The notes beneath the pieces are model-generated. The model was not told where the DNA came from, made no database searches, and saw only the letters and a list, made by a program, of their open reading frames with translations. Shown here piece by piece: positions 54,664 through 64,000 of a stretch of 64,000 bases of DNA. Both the position numbers and the translations under genes were made by a program. Each line of letters opens with the position of its first letter. The stretch's first letter is position 1. The stretch comes from Linum tenue (taxonomy: Eukaryota; Streptophyta; Magnoliopsida; Malpighiales; Linaceae), in assembly GCA_946122785.1 (NCBI GenBank), contig CAMGYJ010000004.1:16080150-16144149 (forward strand). The letters run 5' to 3'.

Positions 54664-56616
54664 ATGACCCGTAGCCAGTCGGGAGATTTACTACCATTAG
54701 ACCAGGAGCTTGAACGGACCTGTAGGAACTTCAAGCGGGCTCTAAAGGCGCGACTGGCTACGGAGGAGGCGCTAGCACAGCTGCAAATCGCCGACGAAGA
54801 AGCGATGGGTGACCCACAGGACCATGATGTGGTCCTTCCTGAGGAACAGACCATAGGGTACTACTAGACCGCCAGAGTCGCGGACATGAGGTCGCCCGTT
54901 CAGCACCCTCATGTGCCAGAGAACAACTTTGAGGTGAGCACCTCTGTCATCACCATGCTGCGCGGTTTGGTGGTGTTCGGAGGCAAGGCGGGGGTGTGCC
55001 TCCGATCACATCTGAGGCGATTCCACGAGCTCATCGATGGAATCAAGATAAATGGGGTCCTAGCCGATGCCATCCAACTGAGGTACTCCCATTTACTCTG
55101 GAGGGGCAGGCCAAGGAGTGGCTAGACACTCGACCTCCAGGCTCGATCACCACGTTCGCCAACCTGGCGGACAAGTTCATCACTCGCTACTATCCCCCGT
55201 CCAAGACGGCGGACCTACAGAAGCAAATTACCCACTTTGCTCAGGATGAAGATGAGACCATCCGGGATGCTTGGGAGAGATACACCAGTCTCTTCCTCAA
55301 GTGTCCCAACCATGGTTTTACCGACGCCTTCAAGGTGGGCACATTCTACCATGCCCTCTTTCCGGAAGACAAGCGGCTGATTGACTCAGTCTGTGGCGGG
55401 AATATGCTCACCAAAACACCGCCACAGTTGAATCAACTTTTTGAGGAGATGGCAGAGCAGGGCTATGATTGGGAAACTGCGAGGAGATCGAGACGAGCAC
55501 CAGGGCGGGGTGTGCATGCTGTAGCCACCCAGTCATCTGATTTGGTGCAGGTGGTGTCGAAGCTGGATTCAGCCACTGATCGCTCTGGGATGATTGCAGG
55601 TACAGGACAGCAGGCGATGCACTGCCAGTGGTGTGAGAGCTCCCATCACACCGTGGAAGACTGTCAGGCGATGAGGGAGTCTTCTACTCCCCAGGAGCAG
55701 GTGGACTTCATCGGCAATGCCAGGCGCTTCGACCCCTACAGCAACACTTACAACGAGGGGTGGTGCCAGCATCCTAACTTCTCCTGGGCTGGGGCGAATT
55801 CTAGACCACCAGCCCCCCAAGGACCACCTGGCTTCCAGAGGCCTCCTTACTAGCCCAGACAAGGGCAATTTCAGCAGCCGCAGCAGCCTCTCTACCCTTC
55901 CAAACAGGGGCCAGTTCCATCTCATTCACAGGTGCGGCCATTTCATCAGACAGGGGCAGCACCTGCAGCCCCCAGTACAGAGTGACCCGATGGCGGAATT
56001 GCGAGATTTGGTGGGTTCTCTGGCCACCTCCAGTGCAAACAAGTTCAATAACATCGAGCAGTTCATGGAGAAAGCTTCAGGTAAATTCTTGGAGCTAGAA
56101 GCTGGTCAGAGAAACACGGAGGCTGTGCTGCGGCATATCCAGACCCAGCTTGGGAGTGTGGCCCAGGCTGTAGCTCAGAGGACTCCTGGTACTCTACCCG
56201 GTCAGACCATCACTAATCCGCAGGACCCAAATGAGCACTACAAAGCCATCACTACCAGGAGTGGCAAGATGACTGCTGATCCACCTGTTCGGGCACAGGA
56301 GAGAGAGACCCCTGCTTCAGCACTTCCAGCTAATGAGGAGGAAATGGAGAAGGAGGTTGAGGTGCCTGCTCCTAAACCGCAACCAGTGGTGAAGGAGTAT
56401 GTACCGCAGCTTCCCTTTCCTACTCGGTTACACAAAGACCGACTGGAGACTGAGTTTGCCAAATTCATGGCAATGCTGAAGCAGGTAAACATAAGTATGC
56501 CCTTCGTGGAGGCATTATCGAAGATGCCCAAGTATGCCAAGTTCATGAAGGATCTCCTCACCAACAAGAGGAAGCTTGGGGAGCTGTCAATGGTGATGCT
56601 CAACGAGGAGTGTTCA
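54664..56616 (+). pseudogene. A3 gag, frameshifted
   Basis: ATG 54664 gives MTRSQSGDLLPLDQELERTC; stop at 54865-54867 (GYY then TAG). The capsid domain follows as RFHELIDGIKINGVLADAIQ, then after a shift near 55080 GQAKEWLDTRPPGSITTFAN and LADKFITRYYPPSKTADLQ. Zinc knuckle CQWCESSHHTVEDC at about 55623-55664. A TAG at 55851-55853 and a shift near 55975 precede the C-terminal part (FNNIEQFMEKASGKFLELEA; SMPFVEALSKMPKYAKF). Confidence 0.85.
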
Positions 56617-56701
56617 GTATGCCAAGTTCATGAAGGATCTCCTCACCAACAAGAGGAAGCTTGGGGAGATGTCAATGGTGATGCTCAACGAGGAGTGCTC
56701 T
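56532..56701. repeat. 85-bp tandem duplication in A3 gag-pol
   Basis: gtatgccaagttcatgaagg starts at 56532 and again at 56617. 85 bp is not a multiple of three, so the duplication shifts the frame. Copies differ by few bases, so the event is young relative to the element. Confidence 0.9.
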
Positions 56702-58288
56702 GCCATCCTGCAGAACAAACTACCAGAGAAGCGAAAAGACCCAGGGAGTTTTACTATCCCTTGCATGATTGGTAGTTTGCATATAGGGAAGTCCTTGGCG
56801 GATTTAGGCGCTAGCATAAATGCCATGCCATATTAACTATTTAAAAAGCTAGATCTAGGCGAACCCAGTGATACTAGGATGAGCATTCAACTTTCTGATA
56901 GATACATTGTGCATCCTAGGGGCATTGCAGAGGACTTGATAGTTGCAGTAGGGTCATTCTCATATCTTGTTGATTTTGTGATTTTGGACATAAATGAGGA
57001 TGTGGATGTGCCATTAATATTGGGTAGACCTTTTCTCGCCACCGCCAAGGTGCTCATTGATGTGAATGATGAGAAATTGATTTTGCGAGCTGTGGGTGAA
57101 CAAATCACCTTCTCTGTTTCTGATAATATGAAACACCTCCAGCTCCATGATGATCTAGACTACTGTGATGTTGTTGCTGATTTTGAGACCGCACTCGCCA
57201 TCACGAGTGCGGGTACTGACGATTTCCTCGAGCGTTGTCTTTTGCTAGGGGAACAGGCATCACAGGATGTGGAGCTGGAGGAGCAGCTCGCGGAGCTAGA
57301 CGAGGCCGCGATCAAGGGGCGAGAGATACCATTCAAGCCGATCCCTATCTCGCCCCGGCTCGCCACATCATTGGAGGAGCCGTCAGAGCTTGAGCTTAAG
57401 CTCCTTCCCTCTCACCTGGAGTATGCATTTCTCCGGGAGGGGAATAAGCTCCCGGTCATTATCAGCTCTGATCTGACACCCGAGCAGAAGAGCAGGCTGG
57501 TGGCTCTGCTGCATAAGTATGCCCGGGCCATGACTTGGAAGATCACAGATATCAGAGGCATTAGCCCATCCTTCTGCTCCCACAAAATTCTGATGGAGGA
57601 TGAGGTTAAGCCAGTCAGGCAGCCACAACGGAGATTGTCTCTCAACTTGGAGGCAGTGGTCCGGGCAGAGATTCTAAAGCTCATGGATGCAGGGATCATC
57701 TTTGCTATATCTGATAGCAAGTGGGTCAACCCCACTCAGGTGGTCCCGAAGAAAGGCGGGATGACTGTGGTCCCGAATGAGAAGAATGAGCTGATCCCGA
57801 TGCGGACTGTGACCGGCTGGAGAGTCTGCATCAATTACCGGCGCCTGAACGATGCCACCAGGAAATACCATTTTCCCCTACCTTTCATTGATCAGATGCT
57901 GGAGAGGTTGGCTGGCCATGAGTTCTATTGCTTCCTGGATGGCATGTCTGGTTATTTCCAGATTCTTGTTGCACCGGAGGATCAGGCAAAGACCACATTC
58001 ACTTGCCCCTTCGGTACCTTTTCTTACCGGAGGATTCCATTTGGGTTGTGTAATGCACCAGCGACCTTCCAGAGATGCATGCTGGCGATCTTCGACCTAC
58101 TAGTTGGAGAGATCATGGAAGTCTTCATGGATGACTTCTCGGTTTATGGAGACTCCTTCACTCATTATCTCCATAACCTGGAACTCGTTCTGAAGAGGTG
58201 CGAGGAGACTAATCTGGCACTCATCTTGGAGAAGTGCCATTTTATGGTCCGTGAGGGGATTGTGCTCTGGCACAAGATCTGCAAGTAG
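56630..58288 (+). pseudogene. A3 protease and reverse transcriptase
   Basis: Protease active site SLADLGASINAMP, a TAA at 56834-56836, then VDFVILDINEDVDVPLILGR. The RT is nearly complete: ELKLLPSHLEYAFLREGNKL, RQPQRRLSLNLEAVVRAEIL, GWRVCINYRRLNDATRKYHF, FCNAP-type box [14 protein letters not shown], catalytic FMDDFSVYG (about 58122-58148). It stops at 58286-58288 where A1 has KISKMG. The open frame 56879-58288 (469 codons) is the longest of the element. Confidence 0.9.
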
Positions 58289-59203
58289 GGGATTGAGGTG
58301 GATCGTGCGAAGATTGAGACGATCAGTAAGCTACCTCCTCCCATTTCTGTGAAGGGGATTCGCAGCTTTCTGGGTCATGCAGGCTTCTACCGGCGCTTCA
58401 TTAAAGATTTCTCGAATATTGCCCTACCTCTGACCAAGCTGCTGGAGAAGGATGCACCATTCCAGTTCACTCCTGAGTGCACAGCTGCATTCGAGACACT
58501 GAAGGAGAAGCTTACCCATGCACCTATCATGGTGACTCCTGACTGGTCTCTTCCTTTTGAGCTGATGTGCAATGTGAGTGACTATGCAGTCGGAGCAGTT
58601 CTGGGTCCAAGACGCGAGAAGCACTTATAGCCCATCTACTATGCGTCGAAGACCTTGAACGATGCGCAGGAGAATTACACCACCATTGAGAATGAGCTCC
58701 TCGCTATGGTGTAGGAATTTAATAAGTTCCGACCCTATCTGGTGCTCTCCCATGTGGTGGTCTATACAGACCACTCGGCGATTCGCTACCTGATGAGCAA
58801 GGCTGATGCAAAGCCTAGGCTCATCCGCTGGATCCTGCTTCTGCAGGAATTTGATATAGAGATCCGGGACAAGAAGGGAGCCGAGAATGTTGCTGCAGAT
58901 CATCTTTCACGGTTGGAAGCCCCTCCGGTGGACAACTTCGTGGAAGAGATCGATGACTCCTTCCCGGGTGAGCGATTGCTGGCGATGACACTGGTGGACA
59001 GCGTGGCCCCTTGGTATTCTGACTTTGCCAATTATCTGGTGGGCAAGCAATTACCAAAGGGGGTGGCCACTCATGCAAAGCGCAAGTTCTTCTCCGACCT
59101 GAAGCATTACTTCTGGGAGGATCCTTACCTCTTCAAGATCGGAGCAGATGGCATGATCCAGCACTGTGTCATGGAGCACGAGATGGGAGACATCCTGTCT
59201 CAA
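58289..59203 (+). pseudogene. A3 RT connection and RNase H
   Basis: [36 protein letters not shown], where the usual catalytic CDAS is CNVS (Asp lost); stops at 58628-58630 and 58711-58714; then [36 protein letters not shown]. Continues to the integrase N-terminus [19 protein letters not shown]. Confidence 0.85.
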
Positions 59204-59870
59204 TGCCACGAGGGACCTACTGGAGGTCACCATGGAGGAACCGCACGGCGCGGAAGGTGCTACAGTCGGGCTTCTATTGGCCCTCGCTCTTCAAGGATGC
59301 AGACACCTTCGCACGACAGTGCGACCGCTGCCAAAGGTCAGGTAACATTTCTTCCCGGGATGAGATGCCCCAACATATTTTTGTCATTTGTGAAATTTTT
59401 TATGTTTGGGGCATCGATTTCATGGGCCCATTCCCTCCATCTTTTAGCAATTTGTACATACTGGTTGCAGTGGACTACATCTCGAGGTGGGCAGAAGCTC
59501 AAGCCATGCCCGCCAATGATGCAAGACGGGTCTGCTCATTTCTGAAGCAGCTATTCTCCCAGTTCGGGACACCTCGTGCCATCATTAGTGATAGAGGAAC
59601 CCATTTTCAAGGGAAATTCACTAAAATCCTCTCTCGCTATGGTGTTAAGCATCAGGTGTCGGTGGCCTACCATCCCCAGTCATATGGGCAAGCCGAGCTG
59701 ACGAACCAGGAGCTTAAACGAATAATTGAAAAGACGGTGGATCAATCCCGCAAGGATTGGTCCACCAAGCTCGATGATGCTCTTTGGGCATATAGGACAG
59801 CCTATAAAAACCCGATTGGCACGTCCCCCTATAGGCTCGTCTATGGGAAGGCGTGTCATTTGCCAGTAGA
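59203..59870 (+). pseudogene. A3 integrase core (interrupted)
   Basis: After a shift at about 59235: [50 protein letters not shown] (first Asp), [20 protein letters not shown] (second Asp), [20 protein letters not shown] (Glu), [21 protein letters not shown] chromovirus-like solo LTR enters at 59871; the frame resumes at 62618 ([20 protein letters not shown]). Confidence 0.88.
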
Positions 59871-59996
59871 TGTAACATCCCGTTCCGGCAAAACCCATAT
59901 CTCGATTGCTAGAAAGTTCGCGATTTAAAATCGAGCGTTTCGATAGTATTTTGACGAAAATCGGATTATTGATCGATCGGATAAGTATACGTATTA

Positions 59997-59998
<2 letters not shown>

Positions 59999-60042
<44 letters not shown>
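59999..60042. repeat. (AT)n microsatellite at MITE edge
   Basis: About 20 AT units immediately left of the MITE, which hides its exact target duplication. Confidence 0.95.
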
Positions 60043-60043
<1 letters not shown>

Positions 60044-60045
<2 letters not shown>

Positions 60046-60448
60046 GTGATTCTATCGTACCTTGGGTAAAATCAAGGGTACAACATACCTTGAGTAAAAA
60101 ATTATATCTAGACCTCGAATTGAGCATAGTTTGGCGTATGATATTATTCCCCAACCCTTAAGGATTAAAATCTAGGTTTTAGTTTTATAAATCTCATACA
60201 CTAAGATCAATTTAATTAGAAACAAAAATAAACGGCTATGATTTGTCGAAATATATGCAACAAATTACAGGCACAATCTTAGGGATTAGGCTCTTTGATT
60301 TAGAAATCTAAGATCTAGGTTTCAATCATCAAGGGTTAGAGTATAGTATCATGTCCAAAAATCCAGTTAATTCGAGGTCTAGATAGCATTTTTTTACTCA
60401 TGGTATGTCGTACCCTAGATTTTACCCAAGGTACGATAGAAGCCACCA
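60044..60448. mobile_element. Fold-back MITE with long inverted arms
   Basis: Arms GGGTGATTCTATCGTACCTT... and its complement ...AAGGTACGATAGAAGCCACC. Base pairing extends at least about 75 bp (to gacctcgaatt at each side) and, more weakly, about 180 bp toward the centre (ccctta / aagggt; aaaatctagg / ctaggtttc). Absent from the sister LTR at 63723, so it inserted after that family spread. Superfamily undecided: Mutator-like or other. Confidence 0.8.
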
Positions 60449-61685
60449 TATATATAATTAATATAAAATAAATCATAAGCGGCCGAACCGCTTTGTTTAC
60501 ACTATATACATTTCCCCTGTCTATTTCCTATCATTAACCTTTCGTCCCATTCTTTCATCTTCTGGGACCGAGAAAAGCAGAGCGCACGGAGAGGGATGGA
60601 GAGAAATTTGCAGAGCTCGATTCTTAACCTATAGTGATCCAAAAATCTAGTAAGTAATGCCTAATTCATCCATTCATCGTGATTTATCGATTTAGAGTTT
60701 TAAAACGAGTTTTTGGTTCAGGAATTTCTTGAATTCCCGATAAGCCAAATTAGGGTTTCGGAGTATCCGGAAGTCGGATTAAGCCCAAATTTCATATACG
60801 AGCTTCCTGCAGCGAGGTAATCAATCCTCTAGTTCTAATCCCTGAATTTCAGCAATTATTTAGGTCGGGGTCCAAATCGCTGAATTTAGCTCCGGCCAAG
60901 GTTTGATGTGTTTTTATCGAGAATTTGACCCGGAGCCTAGAACTAATATTGACGGGGATACTGCAGGGGATATTAGGGTAATCTCGGATTTTGATTCCGG
61001 GCTTGTTTGAGAAAAGTGAAGTTGGGGTACGGGAGGCTAGAACCGGTGTTTGAACGACCAGAACTGGTGAGGGATTAGCACGACATACCGGGTTTGTCGT
61101 ATCACGATAATTATATTGATGCTTAGAATTGACCTAGGTGAACTAGAATGGCATGATTAGGGGTGTATGAACTTTTGTGCTATATGTTGAACCCTGGACT
61201 ACTGTATGATATTATTGACTTGCCCTAATCGATATGGACCTTGTTTATGTTGATGATTGCATAAATGCTGCCAGATGTGGGTTTAATTGTGGATATGCCT
61301 TATGATGGTTTGATAAGGTGTTTGAGTATGATTTTTCATGATTGTTGTATTTGGATTCACAAGTGGGGGAAATAAACTTCCCAGTGTGATATTATGATGT
61401 TTAAGGAGGATGACTTGCACGAGGGTATATCCCGAGGAAGTGCGATTATACGACTCCTGGTATTACCTATGTTGAGCCAATTATGGCCAGGTCAAGTACA
61501 TGTACAAGTAACGAATTATGAGTAAGCAAGATGAGATATGGATCATGTATAAGGATACCAAATATGAGTGTTGTGGTTTCACGGTCAACTACATAGTAAT
61601 TAGGGCTCCCTATGCTATTACTCTATTATGATATGTATGATAGTCACACCTCTCATGTGGTGGTGACTGAAGAATTCTTACGAGA

Positions 61686-61808
61686 TATGACCACACCCAG
61701 AGCGGTGTCGGGGTATGACTACACCCATAGTGGTGTGGGGTATGTATGACCACATCCGACGGGATGTTGGGGTATGTATGACTACATCCGACGGGATGTG
61801 GGGTATGT
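61686..61808 (+). repeat. Short stem-loop tandem repeat in the solo LTR
   Basis: Four units of tatgac-acac/acat...-ggggtatg, about 28-32 bp each. Arms: ACACC/GGTGT (twice), ACATCC/GGATGT (twice). The arms change together, keeping pairing. Confidence 0.75.
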
Positions 61809-62617
61809 TTCCCGGGAGAGTTATTAGCATGGGAGTAGCCAGGCGCCTATAAGTAAAACATGATAAGATGCATATGCATAAGTCAATGTGGTTGAGTCTT
61901 TTGCCTATTGGGATGTCGGATGGCTGAGGTCTGATCCTAGTGCTTTGGCTTATTTGCTAGATGTATGGTAGATGTATGCTCTGTTATGAACTCACGATGC
62001 TATGATTATCTCACTCAGCTATGAGCTGACCCTCTTTATCCTTTTTCTCTGCTTATGCCATGTGTAAGCAGATCGTCGTCATCAGCAGCAGTAGATAATT
62101 GTATAGGTGGGAGCTGAGCAAGAGTTGAAGGCAAGATGAGGTATGGTCTTCAACTATTCTGTGCTTGGACTACTACTCGGGATTTTGGCCAGTGATCCAC
62201 ACCTTTTTGTAAAATGTTTTGAGAACGTTTTTCATGTGCATACTAGCTTCTGATGTAGTGTGAGATATCCACAGTTGTGGAAAGTTGATGATATGTGTAT
62301 ATTTGTGTAATTATGTAAGTTGTGACGATTATGGCATGTATCAGTATAGTATGCAGTTGTGTAACATGAAACTGTGACTATGGCTATGAAAAGCCAATGC
62401 ATATGGCAGTGAGTGTATATGTTTATCTATGAATGCATGGATTTAGATGAATTATTTTGCAGGATTAGATGGAAGAACTGTTAGCCCATTACGCGAGTAA
62501 TTCATGTCGAAATTTTATTTGGGTAAATTTTGATAATTAATGTAACACCCGAGATTAATTCCGCTGCAATTGTATGAACAATATGATTAGGTAATACTTA
62601 TAGGGTAGGGTGTTACA

Positions 62618-62889
62618 GTAGAGCTTGAGCACAAGGCCTTCTGGGCCATTAAGTTGCTAAACCTGGATTTGAGTGTTGCAGGTACTAAACGTAAGTTGCA
62701 GCTGCTGGAGTTGGAGGAATGGCGTTACCACGCCTACGAGAGCACCCTGCTCTACAAAGAGCAAACCAAGCGTCTCCACGACGCTCGGTTGAGGGGCCCG
62801 AAGGAGTTTCAGGTAGGTGATCGTGTTCTGCTCTTCAATGCACGCCTGAAACTCTTCCAGGGCAAGCTACGTTCGAGGCGGTCGGTACC
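62618..62889 (+). pseudogene. A3 integrase C-terminus, cut by A2
   Basis: [57 protein letters not shown], then KLRSRR and the A2 LTR at 62890. Downstream residues are found inverted at 27440-27543. Confidence 0.85.
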
Positions 62890-63722
62890 TGATAGACCGT
62901 TAATTACACATGTTTTTACCCCCGTTCTTACACCGTTTGAGGTGTTGATTCTCGTGTTTTAGGCCGATTTCATGCTAGGTTGTGCTTGTTTGTGATATTT
63001 CAGGTCCTAGTACGTGAATGGAGGCTTGAGAGCGAGTCTGGGGTCGATTGGACGAAGATCGGACGCGTGGCGAGGTTCTAAGGGAGCCACACTGGCAGTC
63101 CTGGGTGTCACACGGCCGTGCAAGTTGCAATTGTGGCCGTGTGACTTTCGCCGAGAGCAAACACGGGCAACTCAGGAAATCCACACGGCCGTGCAACCCT
63201 GGCCGTGTGGGATGGCTGAAGATCGACCTCACTTGGCTGAAGGTCGACTCACACGGCCAAATGGGTGAGCCACACGGCCGTGTGGCCTGCCCGTGTGAGT
63301 CGGGAAATTCTGGGTTTTCAGCCAATTTCGAGCCAAAAGTGAGAGGATCGGATTTTCAGAGCAAAAAACAGAGCCCTAGAGAGAGAAAGTACGAAGAACA
63401 CATCCTGGAAGCTATCTTGGAGCTGGGTTTCATCGAATCGAGCTTGGAGATCGTCATAGGAGTGGAAATCATCATCCCGGAGCAGATTCTCCTCATCATT
63501 ATGAGTATGACTACTCCGATTACTGTTTTCTCCTTTCTCTCTATGGAGTAGAACCCTTCTCTCACTTGGGTATGAAGAACCCTAGTTCCTTGTGTTAGGG
63601 ATTTGATTGTAATGACTTGGGATGATTATACTGTCTGATTTTAATCGAATGATGCATGTTTATTGAATTGTTTGAAGCCTGATCAGCTTTTCTTGATTTT
63701 TGCTGCAACCTGAGACAGATAG
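62890..63722 (+). repeat. Athila-type (A2) LTR, interrupted
   Basis: TGATAGACCGTTAATTACAC start after TSD gtacc (62885-62889). Matches 27544-28576 in reverse. CACACGGCCGTGTG palindromes at 63108-63300. Interrupted at 63723; the rest lies outside the window. Confidence 0.85.
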
Positions 63723-64000
63723 TGTAACATCCCGTTTCGGCTAAACTCGTATTACGATCGCTAGAAAAATTACGCGATTAAAATCGAGCATTTTTGGCAG
63801 TATTTCCCGCGACCCTTCTTTCCCATCCATATCTGTTCTTTCTTTCCTTTTTGGGACCGAGAGGAAACCGAGAAGCAGAGGGCGCGCAGGGGAGGGGACA
63901 GAAAAATTCTCCGAGCTCAATTCTTGAGCTCTAGTTATCCAAAAATCCCTTAAGTAATGCCTAATTCATTTATACATCGTGATTTATCGATTTAGAGCTT
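63723..64000 (+). mobile_element. Start of another chromovirus-like LTR (runs off right edge)
   Basis: TGTAACATCCCGTTTCGG after gatag (presumed TSD 63718-63722). Same family as 59871-62617 but without the MITE: ctcaattcttgagctctagt and aagtaatgcctaattcat match 60620-60680. Inserted within the A2 LTR between gatag and aatctg, judged from the other A2 copy. Confidence 0.85.

Larger units (their letters stand above)
59871..62617 (+). mobile_element. Chromovirus-like solo LTR in A3 integrase
   Basis: TGTAACATCCCG ... GGGTGTTACA with perfect TSD gtaga (59866-59870 and 62618-62622). 2747 bp, no ORF or PBS, so a solo LTR. Same family as the LTR starting at 63723 and related to 16934-19357. Contains an (AT)n run, a fold-back MITE, and stem-loop arrays in its second half. 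Confidence 0.88.
53418..62889 (+). mobile_element. Athila-type element A3, 5' part (LTR, gag, pol), truncated at an A2 insertion
   Basis: 5' LTR 53418-54519, intact tRNA-Asp PBS, gag, protease, RT-RNase H, integrase, an interrupting solo LTR (59871-62617), then the pol tail up to GTACC at 62885-62889, where an A2-type LTR begins. The missing 3' part matches the minus-strand fragment 25029-27543. Same lineage as A1 but with a more complete RT. All frames are broken at least once. Confidence 0.88.

Noticed and set aside
59871..62617. A complete small retrotransposon rather than a solo LTR
   Set aside because: No internal PBS, polypurine tract or second LTR; one pair of TG/CA ends with a single TSD pair.

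Overview
This is plant nuclear DNA, from an angiosperm and probably a eudicot. The evidence is one spliced ALG10 gene with plant-type introns, plant LTR-retrotransposon lineages (Athila-type and chromovirus-type Ty3/gypsy), and PIF/Harbinger, hAT, L1-type LINE, tRNA-derived SINE and MITE remains. There are no bacterial-style operons. Most of the window is nested, decayed mobile DNA; the only intact host gene I can support is ALG10 on the minus strand (36258-38711, 8 exons, 509 codons, all exon phases compatible).

Layout. 1-2.7 kb: a PIF/Harbinger element with divergent Myb-like ORF1 and DDE transposase, both broken. 2.7-8.7 kb: intron-like sequence with a few short minus-strand exon candidates and a diverged tandem duplication. 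8719-24192: an Athila-type element ('A1', TSD gcgac) with all ORFs decayed. Its third ORF is split by a 2.4-kb chromovirus-like solo LTR (16934-19357) and its 3' LTR by another Athila-type solo LTR (22731-24149). 24193-25028: host sequence that continues from 8718. 25029-28576: a minus-strand fragment of a second Athila-type element ('A3': pol tail plus ORF3) and a truncated LTR ('A2'). 29451-32659: a young non-autonomous LTR element with identical LTRs and one 851-codon ORF that fuses a gag domain to captured plant gene pieces, including part of an S-domain receptor-like kinase. 32665-34442: an FKBP43/53-like pseudogene. 34621-35438: a hAT-type non-autonomous element with a SINE inside. 36258-38711: ALG10. 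39178-50074: outward-facing hAT-like ends enclosing a LINE, which in turn contains an Athila-type solo LTR and a chromovirus ('B', 40972-47237). 50.1-52.5 kb: a second SINE, a TTA microsatellite and a degenerate ~90-bp tandem array. 52544-54519: an inverted copy of 22731-25028. 53418-62889: the 5' part of Athila-type element A3, interrupted by a 2.7-kb chromovirus-like solo LTR (59871-62617) that carries a fold-back MITE. 62890 to the end: an A2-type LTR interrupted by another chromovirus-like LTR.

The observations most worth following are: the young gene-capturing retroelement; A3 split into two halves about 35 kb apart that share the same GTACC insertion site; palindromic CGGCCG-core arrays that recur both in Athila-type LTRs and just upstream of ORF3; and arrays of stem-loops with apparently compensatory arms in the chromovirus-like LTRs. 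All exon models, lineage names and motif similarities come from reading the sequence; no database search was run.
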